Below the pieces are notes generated by a model. The model saw only the letters and a program-made list of their open reading frames with translations, had not been told where the DNA came from and did no database searches. Below are positions 46,492 through 55,758 of a stretch of DNA of 64,000 nucleotides, one piece after another. The stretch's first letter is position 1. Every line of letters begins with the position of its first letter. The translations under genes and the position numbers were made by a program. The stretch comes from Gelidibacter japonicus (lineage in GTDB: Bacteria; Bacteroidota; Bacteroidia; Flavobacteriales; Flavobacteriaceae), in assembly GCF_010725055.1 (NCBI RefSeq), contig NZ_BJKB01000007.1:131679-195678 (forward strand), in the 5' to 3' direction.

Positions 46492-47811
46492 ATGAAAAAA
46501 TTCTTATTCGCTTTGACCGCTTTGCTGCTTTTTGGTGCCCATGCCAATGCACAACAGGTTGAATTTGAAGAGTTTGATTTAGACAACGGATTACACGTCA
46601 TTCTACATCAAGACAATTCAGCTCCCGTAGTAATTACTTCAGTCATGTATGATGTTGGGGGAAAAGATTATGAACCTGGCCGTACTGGTTTTGCCCACTT
46701 TTTTGAGCATCTCCTATTCGAAGGCACTAAAAACATTGGTCGTGGCGAATGGTTTACCATCGTCAATGCCAACGGAGGTTCCAACAATGCCAACACCTCA
46801 TTGGACAGAACTTACTACTATGAAATATTCCCATCTAATAATTTAGAACTGGGTTTATGGATGGAATCTGAGCGTTTAATGCATCCTATTATCAATCAAA
46901 TTGGTGTAGACACTCAGAACGAAGTGGTAAAAGAAGAAAAAAGATTGCGTTTCGACAATGCCCCTTATGGCGCATTTTTGGCTGCAATAGGGGAAAATTT
47001 GTTCAAGGTACATCCGTATAAAGAGAAGCTTATTGGTGAAATGGAAGATTTGGATGCTGCTACTCTGGAAGAATTTCAAGTTTATTTCAAGAAATACTAT
47101 GTACCAAACAATGCTGTTTTAGTTGTTGCCGGCGATATCGATATGGCAAAGACTAAAAAAATGGTAAAGGATTATTTTGGTCCTATTCCACGAGGAGCAG
47201 ATGTAGTTAGAAATTTTCCAGAAGAAAAGCCAATTACTGAAACTATTAAAGCCAATTATTATGACGACAACATTCAAATTCCTGCGATCATTGCTGCATA
47301 CCGTACGCCTGGATTTAAAGAGCGCGAATCGTATATATTGGATATGATTTCAAGTTACTTAAGTGGCGGTAAGAGCTCTGTACTTTACAAAAAAATGGTC
47401 GACGAGAAGAAAATGGCCCTTCAAGCACAAGCTATCAACGTAGGCCAAATGGATTACAGCATATTTGCAATTTTAGCATTGCCTTTAGGTGATGTCCCAT
47501 TGGACAGTTTGCTGGCCGAAATGGATGAAGAAATTGTGAAAATTCAAAATGAATTGATCTCTGAAAGAGACTACCAAAAACTTAAAAATCAGTTTGAAAA
47601 TCGCTATGTCAACTCCAATGCTAGCGTTTCAGGTATTGCTTCAAATTTAGCGACCAACTATCTTTTAAAAGGCGATGTGAACCTAATCAATAGTGAAATT
47701 GATATCTATCGCTCTGTCACGAGAGAAGAAATCAGAGAGGTTGCTAAAAAATATTTGAGTCCAAACCAACGCCTTGAACTTCAATATCTTCCAAAAAAAG
47801 ATAACCAATAA
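46492..47811 (+). CDS. M16 zinc peptidase, active subunit
   Basis: A 439-residue exported M16 (pitrilysin-type) metallopeptidase. The signal peptide ends near AHANAQQ (about 20). The inverted zinc motif HFFEH is at residues 69-73, with the distal Glu in VVKEEKRLRFD. Such small M16 proteins pair with an inactive partner to form a closed chamber that degrades peptides in the periplasm. The partner follows after 25 bases. A -7-like TATTTTTG is at 46414-46421, about 70 bases before the start. Confidence 0.93.
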   Translation: MKKFLFALTALLLFGAHANAQQVEFEEFDLDNGLHVILHQDNSAPVVITSVMYDVGGKDYEPGRTGFAHFFEHLLFEGTKNIGRGEWFTIVNANGGSNNANTSLDRTYYYEIFPSNNLELGLWMESERLMHPIINQIGVDTQNEVVKEEKRLRFDNAPYGAFLAAIGENLFKVHPYKEKLIGEMEDLDAATLEEFQVYFKKYYVPNNAVLVVAGDIDMAKTKKMVKDYFGPIPRGADVVRNFPEEKPITETIKANYYDDNIQIPAIIAAYRTPGFKERESYILDMISSYLSGGKSSVLYKKMVDEKKMALQAQAINVGQMDYSIFAILALPLGDVPLDSLLAEMDEEIVKIQNELISERDYQKLKNQFENRYVNSNASVSGIASNLATNYLLKGDVNLINSEIDIYRSVTREEIREVAKKYLSPNQRLELQYLPKKDNQ

Positions 47812-47836
47812 TTAAATTTTAAAACAAGTGTATCAT

Positions 47837-49912
47837 ATGAAAACTTATATATCAGGATTCTTAATGGTGTTTTTCATGGCTTTTTCTGCTCAGGCACAAA
47901 TTGACCGTTCAAAACAACCTCAACCTGGACCTGCTCCAAAGATCGATTTAAAATCACCTCAAGAATTCACCCTTAATAATGGGATGAAAGTGCTGGTTGT
48001 TGAAAATCATAAACTTCCTAGAGTCTCTTTTAACCTGACCATCGATAACAAACCAGAAACAGAAGGTGCCAAAGCTGGCGTTTCCACTATTGTTGGGGCT
48101 ATGTTGGGCAACGGAACAACATCAATTTCCAAAGAAGAGTTTAATGAAGAGATTGATTTCATGGGCGCGCGCTTGAGTTTCGGTTCTTCTGGTGCTTCTG
48201 CGAGTGCATTAATTCAATACTCTGATAGAATTTTAGAATTATTGGCTGAAGCTGCCATTCATCCGCTATTGGTTGAGGACGAATTCCTAAAAGAAAAGGA
48301 ACGACTCATTGAAGGTTTGAAAACTCAAGAAAAAAGTGTTGATGCTGTTGCTTCCCGCGTAGGAAATGCTTTGTCTTTTGGGGTAAAACATCCTTATGGA
48401 GAATTTGTATCTAGTGAAACGGTCAATAACATCACCTTTGGAGATGTCACAGCTTTTTATGAAGAAAACTTCAATCCTAATAATGCATATTTGGTCGTTG
48501 TTGGAGATGTGGATTTCAAGACCATCAAATCTCAAATCGAAAAACGTTTTGGAAATTGGTCAAAATCTGTAGACATTGAGACCCATGTGCCTGAAGCGAT
48601 GCCAAATGCACAATACACCCAAATCAATTTTGTGGATATGCCTAACGCAGTACAATCAAATATTGTATTGACCAACAATGTCGATTTAAAAATGAATGAT
48701 CCAGATTACCATGCTGTATTGATTGCCAATCAGATTTTAGGAGGAGGTTTTGATAGTTATCTTAATATGAACTTACGCGAAAAGCACGCCTATACCTATG
48801 GAGCAGGATCTAACGTCAATGCCGATAAGTACGTAGGCCGCTTCAGAGCTAGTACTGCTGTCAGAAATGCGGTAACGGATAGTGCCGTGGTTCAAATGCT
48901 AAAAGAAGTCAAACGTATAAAAACTGAGCCAGTAGACGCTGAAGCGCTTAAAAACGTCAAAGCAAAATATGTTGGCGATTTTGTGTTGGCCTTAGAAAGT
49001 CCACAAACTGTTGCGCGATACGCCTTGAACATTAAGTTGAACAACTTGCCTAAGGATTTCTACGAGACTTTCTTGCAGAAAATCAATGCAGTTACAGCTA
49101 AAGATGTCAATCGTGTAGCGAATAAATATTTTAAACCGGAAAACGCAAGGATTGTTATAGTAGGTAAAGGTGCCGATGTTCTTGAAAATCTAGAAAAAAC
49201 CGGGATCCCTATTTTATATTTCGATCCTTTCGCCAATCCTGTTGACAAACCAAAGTTTTCAAAACCAATTCCAGCAGGAGCAACTGCACAAACCGTGATA
49301 GACTCATATTTTGAGGCTGTTGGAGGTAAGGATAAAGCGAAAGAGGTAAAGACAGTTTGGACGAATGCCAATGTTACTATTGAAGGTATGCCTTTTTCCC
49401 CTTCAGGTGAAATGAAAGCTATGGCACCAAATAAAACCTCCCTGGAAATGTCCATAGAAGGCATGGGTGTGATCATGAAGCAAAAATTCAACGGTACCAC
49501 AGGCTATATTGAACAACAAGGCGCCAGATTGGAGCTAACAGAAGATCAGATTGCAGACCAACAGGCTGAAAATTCCATCTATCCTGAACTATATTATGAA
49601 CCAAGTGACGTATCTCTTGAAAGTGTGATCAGTATTGATGGAAAGGATACTTATAAAGTAAAAGTCACTTTAAATGGCAAGGATTCATTCCGTTACTACG
49701 AAGTAGAGTCAGGTTATTTGGTAAGAGTCGAAAAAACAACGGAAGCACAAGGGCAAACCTTTACTACCGTTGAAGATTTTGGCAATTATTCACCAGTAAA
49801 AGGAATGATGTATCCTTATAGTATGTCAATTACAACTGGTCCTCAAGTTATCAAAATGAACGTGACCAACCACAGAGTTAATGAAGGTGTCACTGAGGCA
49901 GATTTCAATTAA
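47837..49912 (+). CDS. M16 peptidase-like partner with extra C-terminal domain
   Basis: A 691-residue exported M16 homologue. The segment where the zinc motif should be reads VSTIVGAMLGNG, so zinc binding and catalysis are lost. The Arg/Tyr region of the partner subunit type (EKHAYTYGAGS) is kept, which fits a substrate-binding beta-type subunit. The last 200 residues or so (about 490-691) are an added domain (AQTVIDSYFEAVGGKDKAKE onward) resembling lipoprotein-sorting or DUF4292-like beta structures. A GTG at 47828 could extend it by three residues. It forms an operon with the active M16 subunit and is closed by the terminator at 49932. Confidence 0.9.
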   Translation: MKTYISGFLMVFFMAFSAQAQIDRSKQPQPGPAPKIDLKSPQEFTLNNGMKVLVVENHKLPRVSFNLTIDNKPETEGAKAGVSTIVGAMLGNGTTSISKEEFNEEIDFMGARLSFGSSGASASALIQYSDRILELLAEAAIHPLLVEDEFLKEKERLIEGLKTQEKSVDAVASRVGNALSFGVKHPYGEFVSSETVNNITFGDVTAFYEENFNPNNAYLVVVGDVDFKTIKSQIEKRFGNWSKSVDIETHVPEAMPNAQYTQINFVDMPNAVQSNIVLTNNVDLKMNDPDYHAVLIANQILGGGFDSYLNMNLREKHAYTYGAGSNVNADKYVGRFRASTAVRNAVTDSAVVQMLKEVKRIKTEPVDAEALKNVKAKYVGDFVLALESPQTVARYALNIKLNNLPKDFYETFLQKINAVTAKDVNRVANKYFKPENARIVIVGKGADVLENLEKTGIPILYFDPFANPVDKPKFSKPIPAGATAQTVIDSYFEAVGGKDKAKEVKTVWTNANVTIEGMPFSPSGEMKAMAPNKTSLEMSIEGMGVIMKQKFNGTTGYIEQQGARLELTEDQIADQQAENSIYPELYYEPSDVSLESVISIDGKDTYKVKVTLNGKDSFRYYEVESGYLVRVEKTTEAQGQTFTTVEDFGNYSPVKGMMYPYSMSITTGPQVIKMNVTNHRVNEGVTEADFN

Positions 49913-49931
49913 CATACCATTAGTATTACAT

Positions 49932-49966
49932 AAAAAGTCTGAAGTTTGGATCTTCAGACTTTTTTT
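49932..49966 (+). terminator. Rho-independent terminator after the M16 pair
   Basis: AAAAAGTCTGAAG (49932-49944) pairs perfectly with CTTCAGACTTTTT (49952-49964) and runs into T residues. The remaining part of the 318-bp gap 49913-50230 holds only the next gene's promoter. Confidence 0.88.
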
Positions 49967-50154
49967 ATGCTCTATTTAGAGGTGATCATACACTTTTCTA
50001 AAATCTTTAATACCATCAATGCGAGGAGGTCGTCTCAGTTAGTACTTATCTAAACATTGAAATAAGTCAGTTTCTATGATAAACAAGTGCTTTAGATTGA
50101 ACCAAATCCCATATTGATCCTCTTTTAAGGCCCTGAAGCGTAAATTGTTGATTT

Positions 50155-50188
50155 TTTGTGCAATAAATCTGAACTTTTCTTAATTTTG
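50155..50188 (+). promoter_or_regulatory. Promoter of the heavy-metal-binding lipoprotein gene
   Basis: TTTG (50155-50158), 22 bases, then TAATTTTG (50181-50188), matching the Bacteroidota consensus. No metal-responsive operator was recognised. Confidence 0.6.
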
Positions 50189-50230
50189 TTTAGTATTACC
50201 ATAAAAAGATAATTCAAATTATTATAAGCT

Positions 50231-50755
50231 ATGAAAACATTCAAAACACTTGCATTGCTTTCTCTCTTGGTAGTTTTCTCAGTAAGTTGCAAAGAGGCTC
50301 AACCAGAAGTAAAAACAGTTGACACGGCACAGCCAGAAACGGTCACTGAGAACCAATTGGATCCCAACGCCACCTACGCAAAAGCAGAGTTTGGTATAGA
50401 TGGAATGACCTGCGCTATGGGTTGTGCTAAAACAATTGAAAAGAAAATTGCTAAAATGGAAGGTGTAAAATCTGCTACAGTCGATTTTGACACACGTTTA
50501 GCAATGGTAGAGTATGATAACGCCAAAGTAACTCCAACCTCTCTTGAAGAGGCTGTTGTATCTGTTTCAGATAGCTATAGTGTGAAGGATATGAAAACTG
50601 TGGAGGCATTTTCTACTGAACATAATTGCGATGCAGATTTTAAAAAGGCTTGTTGTTCCGATAAAAAGATGGGAGAGGAACAGGCTTCCGCTGATAAAAA
50701 AGCATGCAAAGACGACTGCAAAATGGCTTGTTGCGCTAAAAAAGAGAAAGTATAG
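50231..50755 (+). CDS. Heavy-metal-associated (HMA) lipoprotein with Cys-rich tail
   Basis: A 174-residue lipoprotein (VVFSVSC lipobox, Cys20). An HMA ferredoxin-like domain (about 52-120) carries GMTCAMGC, a CxxxC variant of the usual CxxC copper/zinc motif. The C-terminal 45 residues are a separate Cys-rich tail (HNCDADFKKACCS, KACKDDCKMACCAKK) reminiscent of a metallothionein or a metal-storage tail. Likely role: binding copper or another soft metal in the periplasm or on the outer membrane. It is a single-gene unit with its own terminator. Confidence 0.85.
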   Translation: MKTFKTLALLSLLVVFSVSCKEAQPEVKTVDTAQPETVTENQLDPNATYAKAEFGIDGMTCAMGCAKTIEKKIAKMEGVKSATVDFDTRLAMVEYDNAKVTPTSLEEAVVSVSDSYSVKDMKTVEAFSTEHNCDADFKKACCSDKKMGEEQASADKKACKDDCKMACCAKKEKV

Positions 50756-50778
50756 AGCTTCTCATCAATTAAGTCTTA

Positions 50779-50811
50779 TAAAACCACTGTCGCACAAACA
50801 GTGGTTTTTTT
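50779..50811. terminator. Terminator between convergent genes (HMA and YciI)
   Basis: AAAACCACTGT (50780-50790) pairs with ACAGTGGTTTT (50798-50808), with A- and T-runs on the two sides, so it can serve both genes. Confidence 0.85.
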
Positions 50812-50814
50812 ACC

Positions 50815-51336
50815 TTATCTCAAAGAATAACCTTTAGGTGCCCACCACGGATGAATTTCAATCTCCAAACTTCCAGCCTTCACCATGGGGTCAGCATTTG
50901 CCAAGCTATCTGCCATTTTTAAGGTTGGTACATTATAAATGGTAATCCCGGTGATCTCACCAACATCCCCAAAAGGCCCGGAAATATCGGCATAACCCAT
51001 ATCATACATGTTCTTTAAATGTTCCAAGTGCTCCCTAAGTAAACGTTTGGATTCTTCTTCGTTTTGAATTTTATTGGGACCGTTCTTTAAAAAAGCGATA
51101 AAATATTGCTGCATAATGATTGTGTCATTGGTTTTCTCATCAATAATATCAAATATCTGATAGCCCTTGGTGAGCAGTTCCTCTCGAATCTCCGTTTGGG
51201 TTTTAGGTTCAGGACCAATCGTATCCAAACGCTCTGAACTGACCGTCACATCGTCTTTGTCTATCTTTCTATATTTCTCATTGCAGGAAGCTAAAATCAG
51301 CATTGCCCCAATCATCCAAGCTATATGTTTCATCAT
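50815..51336 (-). CDS. YciI-like lipoprotein
   Basis: A 173-residue lipoprotein (ILASC lipobox). The mature part (about 75-165) has the YciI ferredoxin-like pattern: YFIAFLKNGPNK, the long helix around HLEHLKNMYDMG, GPFGDVGEITGITIYN and the end DPMVKAGSLEIEIHPWW. YciI proteins are small dimeric enzymes of mostly unknown activity, usually cytoplasmic; a lipoprotein form is less common. It may be co-transcribed with the CYTH gene upstream. Confidence 0.8.
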   Translation of the reverse strand: MMKHIAWMIGAMLILASCNEKYRKIDKDDVTVSSERLDTIGPEPKTQTEIREELLTKGYQIFDIIDEKTNDTIIMQQYFIAFLKNGPNKIQNEEESKRLLREHLEHLKNMYDMGYADISGPFGDVGEITGITIYNVPTLKMADSLANADPMVKAGSLEIEIHPWWAPKGYSLR

Positions 51337-51355
51337 TCTCAGTTTTATAAAGTTT

Positions 51356-51838
51356 TCATTTAGGCCAGTTTTTATACGGATTCTTTAGCAATTGGGAGTT
51401 AAAGTACTTTGATTGCCCGGTAACTTCCTTACCCAACCACTTGGGTTTTAAAAAGACCTCCGAAATGTGACTGAGTTCAACCTCAGCAACAATTAGCCCC
51501 TCATTAGAACCAAAAAACTCATCCACTTCAAAGATATGTTCTCCAGCTTTGACTTCATACCTAATCTTGTCGATAATGCCTTCTTCACACAACTTCAATA
51601 AGGCCTCGGCATCTGATTTGGGAATTTGCCTTTCCCATTCAAAGCGTGATACGCCATCTTCTGAAGGTTCTCCTTTAATGGTCAAAAATCCTTCATCTCC
51701 ACTTATCCTTACCCTGACGATCCGGCTTTTATCAGAATTTAAAAAAGCCTGTATTATCCGTGTACGTCTATAGGCTTCGGACTTAAACGCGTCCGAAACC
51801 ACAAGAAACTTTCGCTCTATTTCAATTAACTCACTCAC
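51356..51838 (-). CDS. CYTH-domain triphosphate tunnel enzyme
   Basis: A 160-residue CYTH (triphosphate tunnel metalloenzyme) protein. The hallmark ExExK is E6, E8 and K10 in LIEIERKFLV, and the strands with alternating Arg/Lys/Glu residues that line the tunnel follow. Small bacterial members of this size often cleave inorganic triphosphate. Its start overlaps the last 8 bases of the gene upstream (51831-52490), so the two are translationally coupled. Confidence 0.88.
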   Translation of the reverse strand: MSELIEIERKFLVVSDAFKSEAYRRTRIIQAFLNSDKSRIVRVRISGDEGFLTIKGEPSEDGVSRFEWERQIPKSDAEALLKLCEEGIIDKIRYEVKAGEHIFEVDEFFGSNEGLIVAEVELSHISEVFLKPKWLGKEVTGQSKYFNSQLLKNPYKNWPK

Positions 51839-52490
51839 CTAATTCTTGTATTATTTCTGATTCGATTCGTCCCGACTGATAGGCATTGTTGGTCACCCAT
51901 ATCATACATTTAGCAATAGTTTCTGGAGCAATTGGCTTATAGCGTTTAAGCCCTCCAAAACGGAACATTGGTTTAAATAGGCTCATCAAGGCATTGAACA
52001 CATATTCTCCCAGTCGAAATTCCTCACGTTTTCCCGAGATCAATGAAGGTTGTAAAATATAGGTATTGGGAATCTGTTGTTCCAATACCGCTACTTCCAT
52101 TTTGCCCTTGATCCTGTTATAAAAAATCTTGCTCTTTTTTTTGGCCCCCAAAGCTGAAATAACCACAAAGGTTCCAATTTCATTCGCTTTACAAAGTTTT
52201 GCCGCTTCCACCGGAATCCCATAATCAATTTTTGTATAGATCTCCTTATTTGAGGTTTTCGCCTTAGTTGTTCCTATGCAACAAAAGACTTCATCTGCCT
52301 TAAACTTATTGGCATAATGAGACAATTCGAATAAATCAATAATATATTCTTCCAATTTTGGATGCTTTATATTACAGCTGTTTCTTCCAAAAACAGTCAC
52401 TTGACCATAGCGCTCGTCTTCCAACAGCATTTTCAACAAAATGTTTCCCGTCAATCCAGTTGCACCCAAAACAATAGCTGTTTTTGCCAT
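51831..52490 (-). CDS. NAD(P)-binding SDR-like protein (HTATIP2 type)
   Basis: A 219-residue atypical short-chain dehydrogenase. The Rossmann motif is LGATGLTGNILLK (about 8-20) and the active-site-like Tyr lies in SKIFYNRIKGKME (YxxxK). YILQPSLISGKREEFR is the typical end of the nucleotide-binding half. The substrate is unknown. It overlaps the CYTH gene and is divergent from dinB. Confidence 0.85.
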   Translation of the reverse strand: MAKTAIVLGATGLTGNILLKMLLEDERYGQVTVFGRNSCNIKHPKLEEYIIDLFELSHYANKFKADEVFCCIGTTKAKTSNKEIYTKIDYGIPVEAAKLCKANEIGTFVVISALGAKKKSKIFYNRIKGKMEVAVLEQQIPNTYILQPSLISGKREEFRLGEYVFNALMSLFKPMFRFGGLKRYKPIAPETIAKCMIWVTNNAYQSGRIESEIIQELGE

Positions 52491-52533
52491 CTTTTATAAT
52501 TTCTATTAGGTTTAGATGTTATAAATTTACACT

Positions 52534-53643
52534 ATGCCAAACGATTTACCAATTAGAAAGATCATTCATGTAGATATGGATGCGTTTTACACATCTGTTG
52601 AACAAATGGATTACCCTGAATTAAAAGGTAAAGCTCTGGCCGTTGGTGGCAGTGAGAAGCGAGGCGTCGTTGCCGCGGCTAGTTATGAAGCTCGTAAATT
52701 TGGAGTAAGAAGCGCCATGAGCGGGATGCAGGCCAAACGCAATTGCCCGGAATTGATTTTTGTAAGTCCGCGTTTTGATCGCTATAAGGAAATCTCAAAA
52801 AAAATTAGAGCCATTTTTTATGACTATACAGATTTGGTGGAGCCTCTTTCTTTAGATGAAGCCTATTTGGATGTGACGGAAAACAAAAAGGGAAATCCAA
52901 GTGCTTCTTTGATTGCCCAAGAAATTAGAGAACGCATTTTTAAAGAAGTTGGACTCACAGCTTCAGCAGGAATATCCATTAATAAATTTGTAGCTAAGAT
53001 TGCCAGCGATTACAACAAGCCCAACGGACAAAAAACGGTCAATCCAGAGGATGTTTTGGATTTTCTAAAAGTTTTGGACATTAGAAAATTTCATGGTGTA
53101 GGAAAAGTAACTGCAGATAAAATGTATCAGTTGGGTATTTTTACGGGTGAAGATTTAAAAACAAAAACCTTAGAATATCTTGAACAACACTTTGGCAAGT
53201 CTGGAAGTTATTATTACTATTTGGTTAGAGGAATTCACAACAGTGAGGTCAAGCCCAACCGCATCCAAAAGTCCTTAGCCGCCGAACGCACCTTTAATGA
53301 AAACCTATCGAGTGAAATATTTATGCTCGAAAAGTTGGAGAAAATCGCCAAAGAAGTCGCCAAGCGCCTAGATAAAAGTAAAGTTGCGGGAAAAACGGTC
53401 ACCCTAAAAATAAAATACAGTGATTTTACATTGCAGACCAGGAGTAAAACCTTAGCCTATTTTGTAAGTGATCACACAATCATTCTTGAAACCGCAAAAG
53501 ATTTATTGTATCAAGAAAAGATGAGCAACTCCGTACGATTACTCGGCATATCAATGTCCAACCTAAATACGGAAGACAACAAGGCTGCATCTGTCAATAA
53601 TCTAAAACAAACGGTGAACGTGCAATTGAAGTTCGGGTTTTAA
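52534..53643 (+). CDS. dinB: DNA polymerase IV
   Basis: A 369-residue Y-family translesion polymerase. Catalytic motifs are HVDMDAFYTSVEQ and SLDEAYLDVTE (the LSLDEAYLD form), with the SAGISINKFVAKIASDYNKP block and the HhH segment KFHGVGKVTADKM; the C-terminal little-finger domain is present. The far C-terminal beta-clamp motif is probably the VQLKFGF end. No SOS box typical of E. coli was seen upstream. Confidence 0.95.
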   Translation: MPNDLPIRKIIHVDMDAFYTSVEQMDYPELKGKALAVGGSEKRGVVAAASYEARKFGVRSAMSGMQAKRNCPELIFVSPRFDRYKEISKKIRAIFYDYTDLVEPLSLDEAYLDVTENKKGNPSASLIAQEIRERIFKEVGLTASAGISINKFVAKIASDYNKPNGQKTVNPEDVLDFLKVLDIRKFHGVGKVTADKMYQLGIFTGEDLKTKTLEYLEQHFGKSGSYYYYLVRGIHNSEVKPNRIQKSLAAERTFNENLSSEIFMLEKLEKIAKEVAKRLDKSKVAGKTVTLKIKYSDFTLQTRSKTLAYFVSDHTIILETAKDLLYQEKMSNSVRLLGISMSNLNTEDNKAASVNNLKQTVNVQLKFGF

Positions 53644-53662
53644 TTTTGAGTTTCTTCTAAGC

Positions 53663-54055
53663 TTAATTTTCAGCTACGCTTATTTCCGCTCTATAATCGT
53701 CAGGATCTATTGGTTGATGTGCCACCGGATAAGGTGTTATCTGAAGTAGTTTGATGGCAATGCCTTCAATGATGGTGTCATTTTGAAATTTTTTATTAAC
53801 GTGCAGATTAAAACTCTTGACCACATTGTTCTTGGTCAATGTGAAAGCGGCCACGGCATCTCCTTCCCAGACACAAACAAATCCTGTTGGGCATCGAGAA
53901 TCATTGAAAATAGAGTCCAAGCAAATTTTGGCACCACTTTCAAAATTGTCAAAACAACCATTCACTCTTAAATTAATGACGCCTTGAGTGTCATCATCGC
54001 TTTTAGCACAACTAAAACCTATAACTACAAGTAAAAGAATGACCGCTTTTTTCAT
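53663..54055 (-). CDS. Lipoprotein of unknown function
   Basis: A 130-residue lipoprotein with signal MKKAVILLLVVIGFSC. The mature part contains four Cys (in VNGCFDN, GAKICLD, DSRCPTGFVCVWEGD) that may form two disulfides. The segment CPTGFVCVWEGDAVA recalls a small beta-rich fold common in Bacteroidota lipoproteins. No family is named with confidence. It is convergent with dinB. Confidence 0.7.
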   Translation of the reverse strand: MKKAVILLLVVIGFSCAKSDDDTQGVINLRVNGCFDNFESGAKICLDSIFNDSRCPTGFVCVWEGDAVAAFTLTKNNVVKSFNLHVNKKFQNDTIIEGIAIKLLQITPYPVAHQPIDPDDYRAEISVAEN

Positions 54056-54237
54056 CAGAGTTTATTGAAATTAGAACAATGCATCGCTAACGATGCTTTC
54101 ATAATAGATGCGTTTTTAACCAATTGGTTGCGTTTATGAATAAGAAAATTTGAATCACTATAAATTTAACTCTTTTTATTTATCTTATGTATCCCAATCA
54201 AGAACCTCGGGATATTAAAACACACTGGTAGAAATAA

Positions 54238-54276
54238 AAAAACCTCAAAGACCTTTAAAGAGTCCCCGAGGTTTTT
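54238..54276 (-). terminator. Terminator after the pyruvate kinase gene
   Basis: AAAAACCTC (54238-54246) pairs with GAGGTTTTT (54268-54276), with weaker inner pairing. It lies 36 bases past the pyk stop on the minus strand. Confidence 0.7.
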
Positions 54277-54312
54277 ATGATTAAGAGTTCTTTTTAAAGA
54301 ATCTCTGCTATT

Positions 54313-55755
54313 TTAAAAATTACAATTGGTAATTTCAGTAACCCTTAAGGTATTTACCATCCCTTTTTCTTGTATAGGCATTGCGGCCAAACTGACCAAC
54401 ATATCACCCGTCTCAAGATAGCCTTCCTTGCACGCGATGGCATTGACATCTTCAATGGTTTCATCGGTGCTTACAAACTTATCGTAGAAAAAAGCCTTAA
54501 CACCCCATAACATACTGAGCTGTGTCAAAATACGTCTGTTGGAAGTAAACACTAAAATATGTGAACTTGGTCGCCATGCTGAAATTTGAAAGGCCGTATA
54601 GCCACTATTGGTCAATGTGGAAATAGCTCTTGCATTGATTTCATTGGCCATGTTTGCAGCGTGAAAACAAATGGATTTTGTAATATAACGCTTGGTACGA
54701 ATATGTGGTGGTGATTGTGGCACTTTGATCAAAGGCGAATCCTCCACACTTTTAATAATATTGCTCATTTGTCTGATCACCTGCACAGGATATTGTCCCA
54801 CTGATGTTTCTCCCGAAAGCATTACCGCATCGGCGCCATCCATCACAGAGTTGGCAACGTCATTAACCTCTGCCCGAGTGGGAGTCAAACTGGAAATCAT
54901 CGTTTCCATCATTTGGGTTGCAATAATTACAGGAATACGAGCTCGTTTTGCTCTTAGAACCAGCTGTTTTTGGATTAGAGGGACTTCCTCTGCCGGAATT
55001 TCCACGCCCAAATCACCACGAGCTACCATCAATCCGTCGCAATAAGCAACAATTTTATCAATATTTTCAACTGCTTCCGGTTTTTCAATTTTTGCAATGA
55101 TCGGAATTTTATGATCGCTGTGCTTTTTAATTAATTCTTCAAGTTGCATTAAGTCTTCCGCGTGGCGTACAAAAGATAGGGCCATCCAATCTACTTTCAT
55201 CTTAATGGCAAAAATAGCGTCTTCAATATCCTTTTCTGTCAACGCTGGTTGCGAAATATTAGTGTTTGGCAGGTTAACTCCCTTCTTCGATTTTAAAGGG
55301 CCACCCTGAATGACACGGGCCTTAACTTCAGATTTCTTATCTGTAGAGACAACTTCAAAAATCAACTTGCCGTCATCCAATAATATGCGTTCTCCAGGCT
55401 TGGCATCTTGTGGGAAATTATCGTAGGTCATAAAGACACGGTCTTTTGTGCCTTCAAACTTCTTCCCCGTAGCAAAGGTGATCTCATCCCCTTCTTTAAC
55501 GACTACCTCTCCCTTCATCACACCAACGCGTAATTTAGGTCCCTGTAAATCGCCTAAGATGGCAGCATTATATCCAAATTCCTCATTGAGTTCACGAATC
55601 ATTTTGATGCGTTCTTCAACATCGGCATAATCAGCATGAGAAAAGTTGATTCTAAAAACGTCCACACCTTCATCAAGCATTCCTTTTAATACCGCCTTAG
55701 TACTCGTAGCTGGTCCTAATGTCGCTACTATCTTTGTTTTTTTTCGTTTTTGCAT
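54313..55755 (-). CDS. pyk: Pyruvate kinase
   Basis: A 480-residue glycolytic enzyme making pyruvate and ATP from phosphoenolpyruvate. The N-terminus KTKIVATLGPATS is typical. The active-site block MVARGDLGVEIPAEEVP is intact, with the catalytic Lys in IIAKIEKPEAVEN and the MMETMI and TRAEVNDVANSVMDGADAVM segments following. It starts 3 bases after the IPExxxVDY gene, so the pair is coupled. Confidence 0.97.
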   Translation of the reverse strand: MQKRKKTKIVATLGPATSTKAVLKGMLDEGVDVFRINFSHADYADVEERIKMIRELNEEFGYNAAILGDLQGPKLRVGVMKGEVVVKEGDEITFATGKKFEGTKDRVFMTYDNFPQDAKPGERILLDDGKLIFEVVSTDKKSEVKARVIQGGPLKSKKGVNLPNTNISQPALTEKDIEDAIFAIKMKVDWMALSFVRHAEDLMQLEELIKKHSDHKIPIIAKIEKPEAVENIDKIVAYCDGLMVARGDLGVEIPAEEVPLIQKQLVLRAKRARIPVIIATQMMETMISSLTPTRAEVNDVANSVMDGADAVMLSGETSVGQYPVQVIRQMSNIIKSVEDSPLIKVPQSPPHIRTKRYITKSICFHAANMANEINARAISTLTNSGYTAFQISAWRPSSHILVFTSNRRILTQLSMLWGVKAFFYDKFVSTDETIEDVNAIACKEGYLETGDMLVSLAAMPIQEKGMVNTLRVTEITNCNF

Positions 55756-55758
55756 TAA

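Noticed and set aside
49967-50154. Possible riboswitch or small RNA before the HMA gene
   Set aside because: No conserved aptamer pattern or strong hairpin was seen; the region holds only a promoter near its end.
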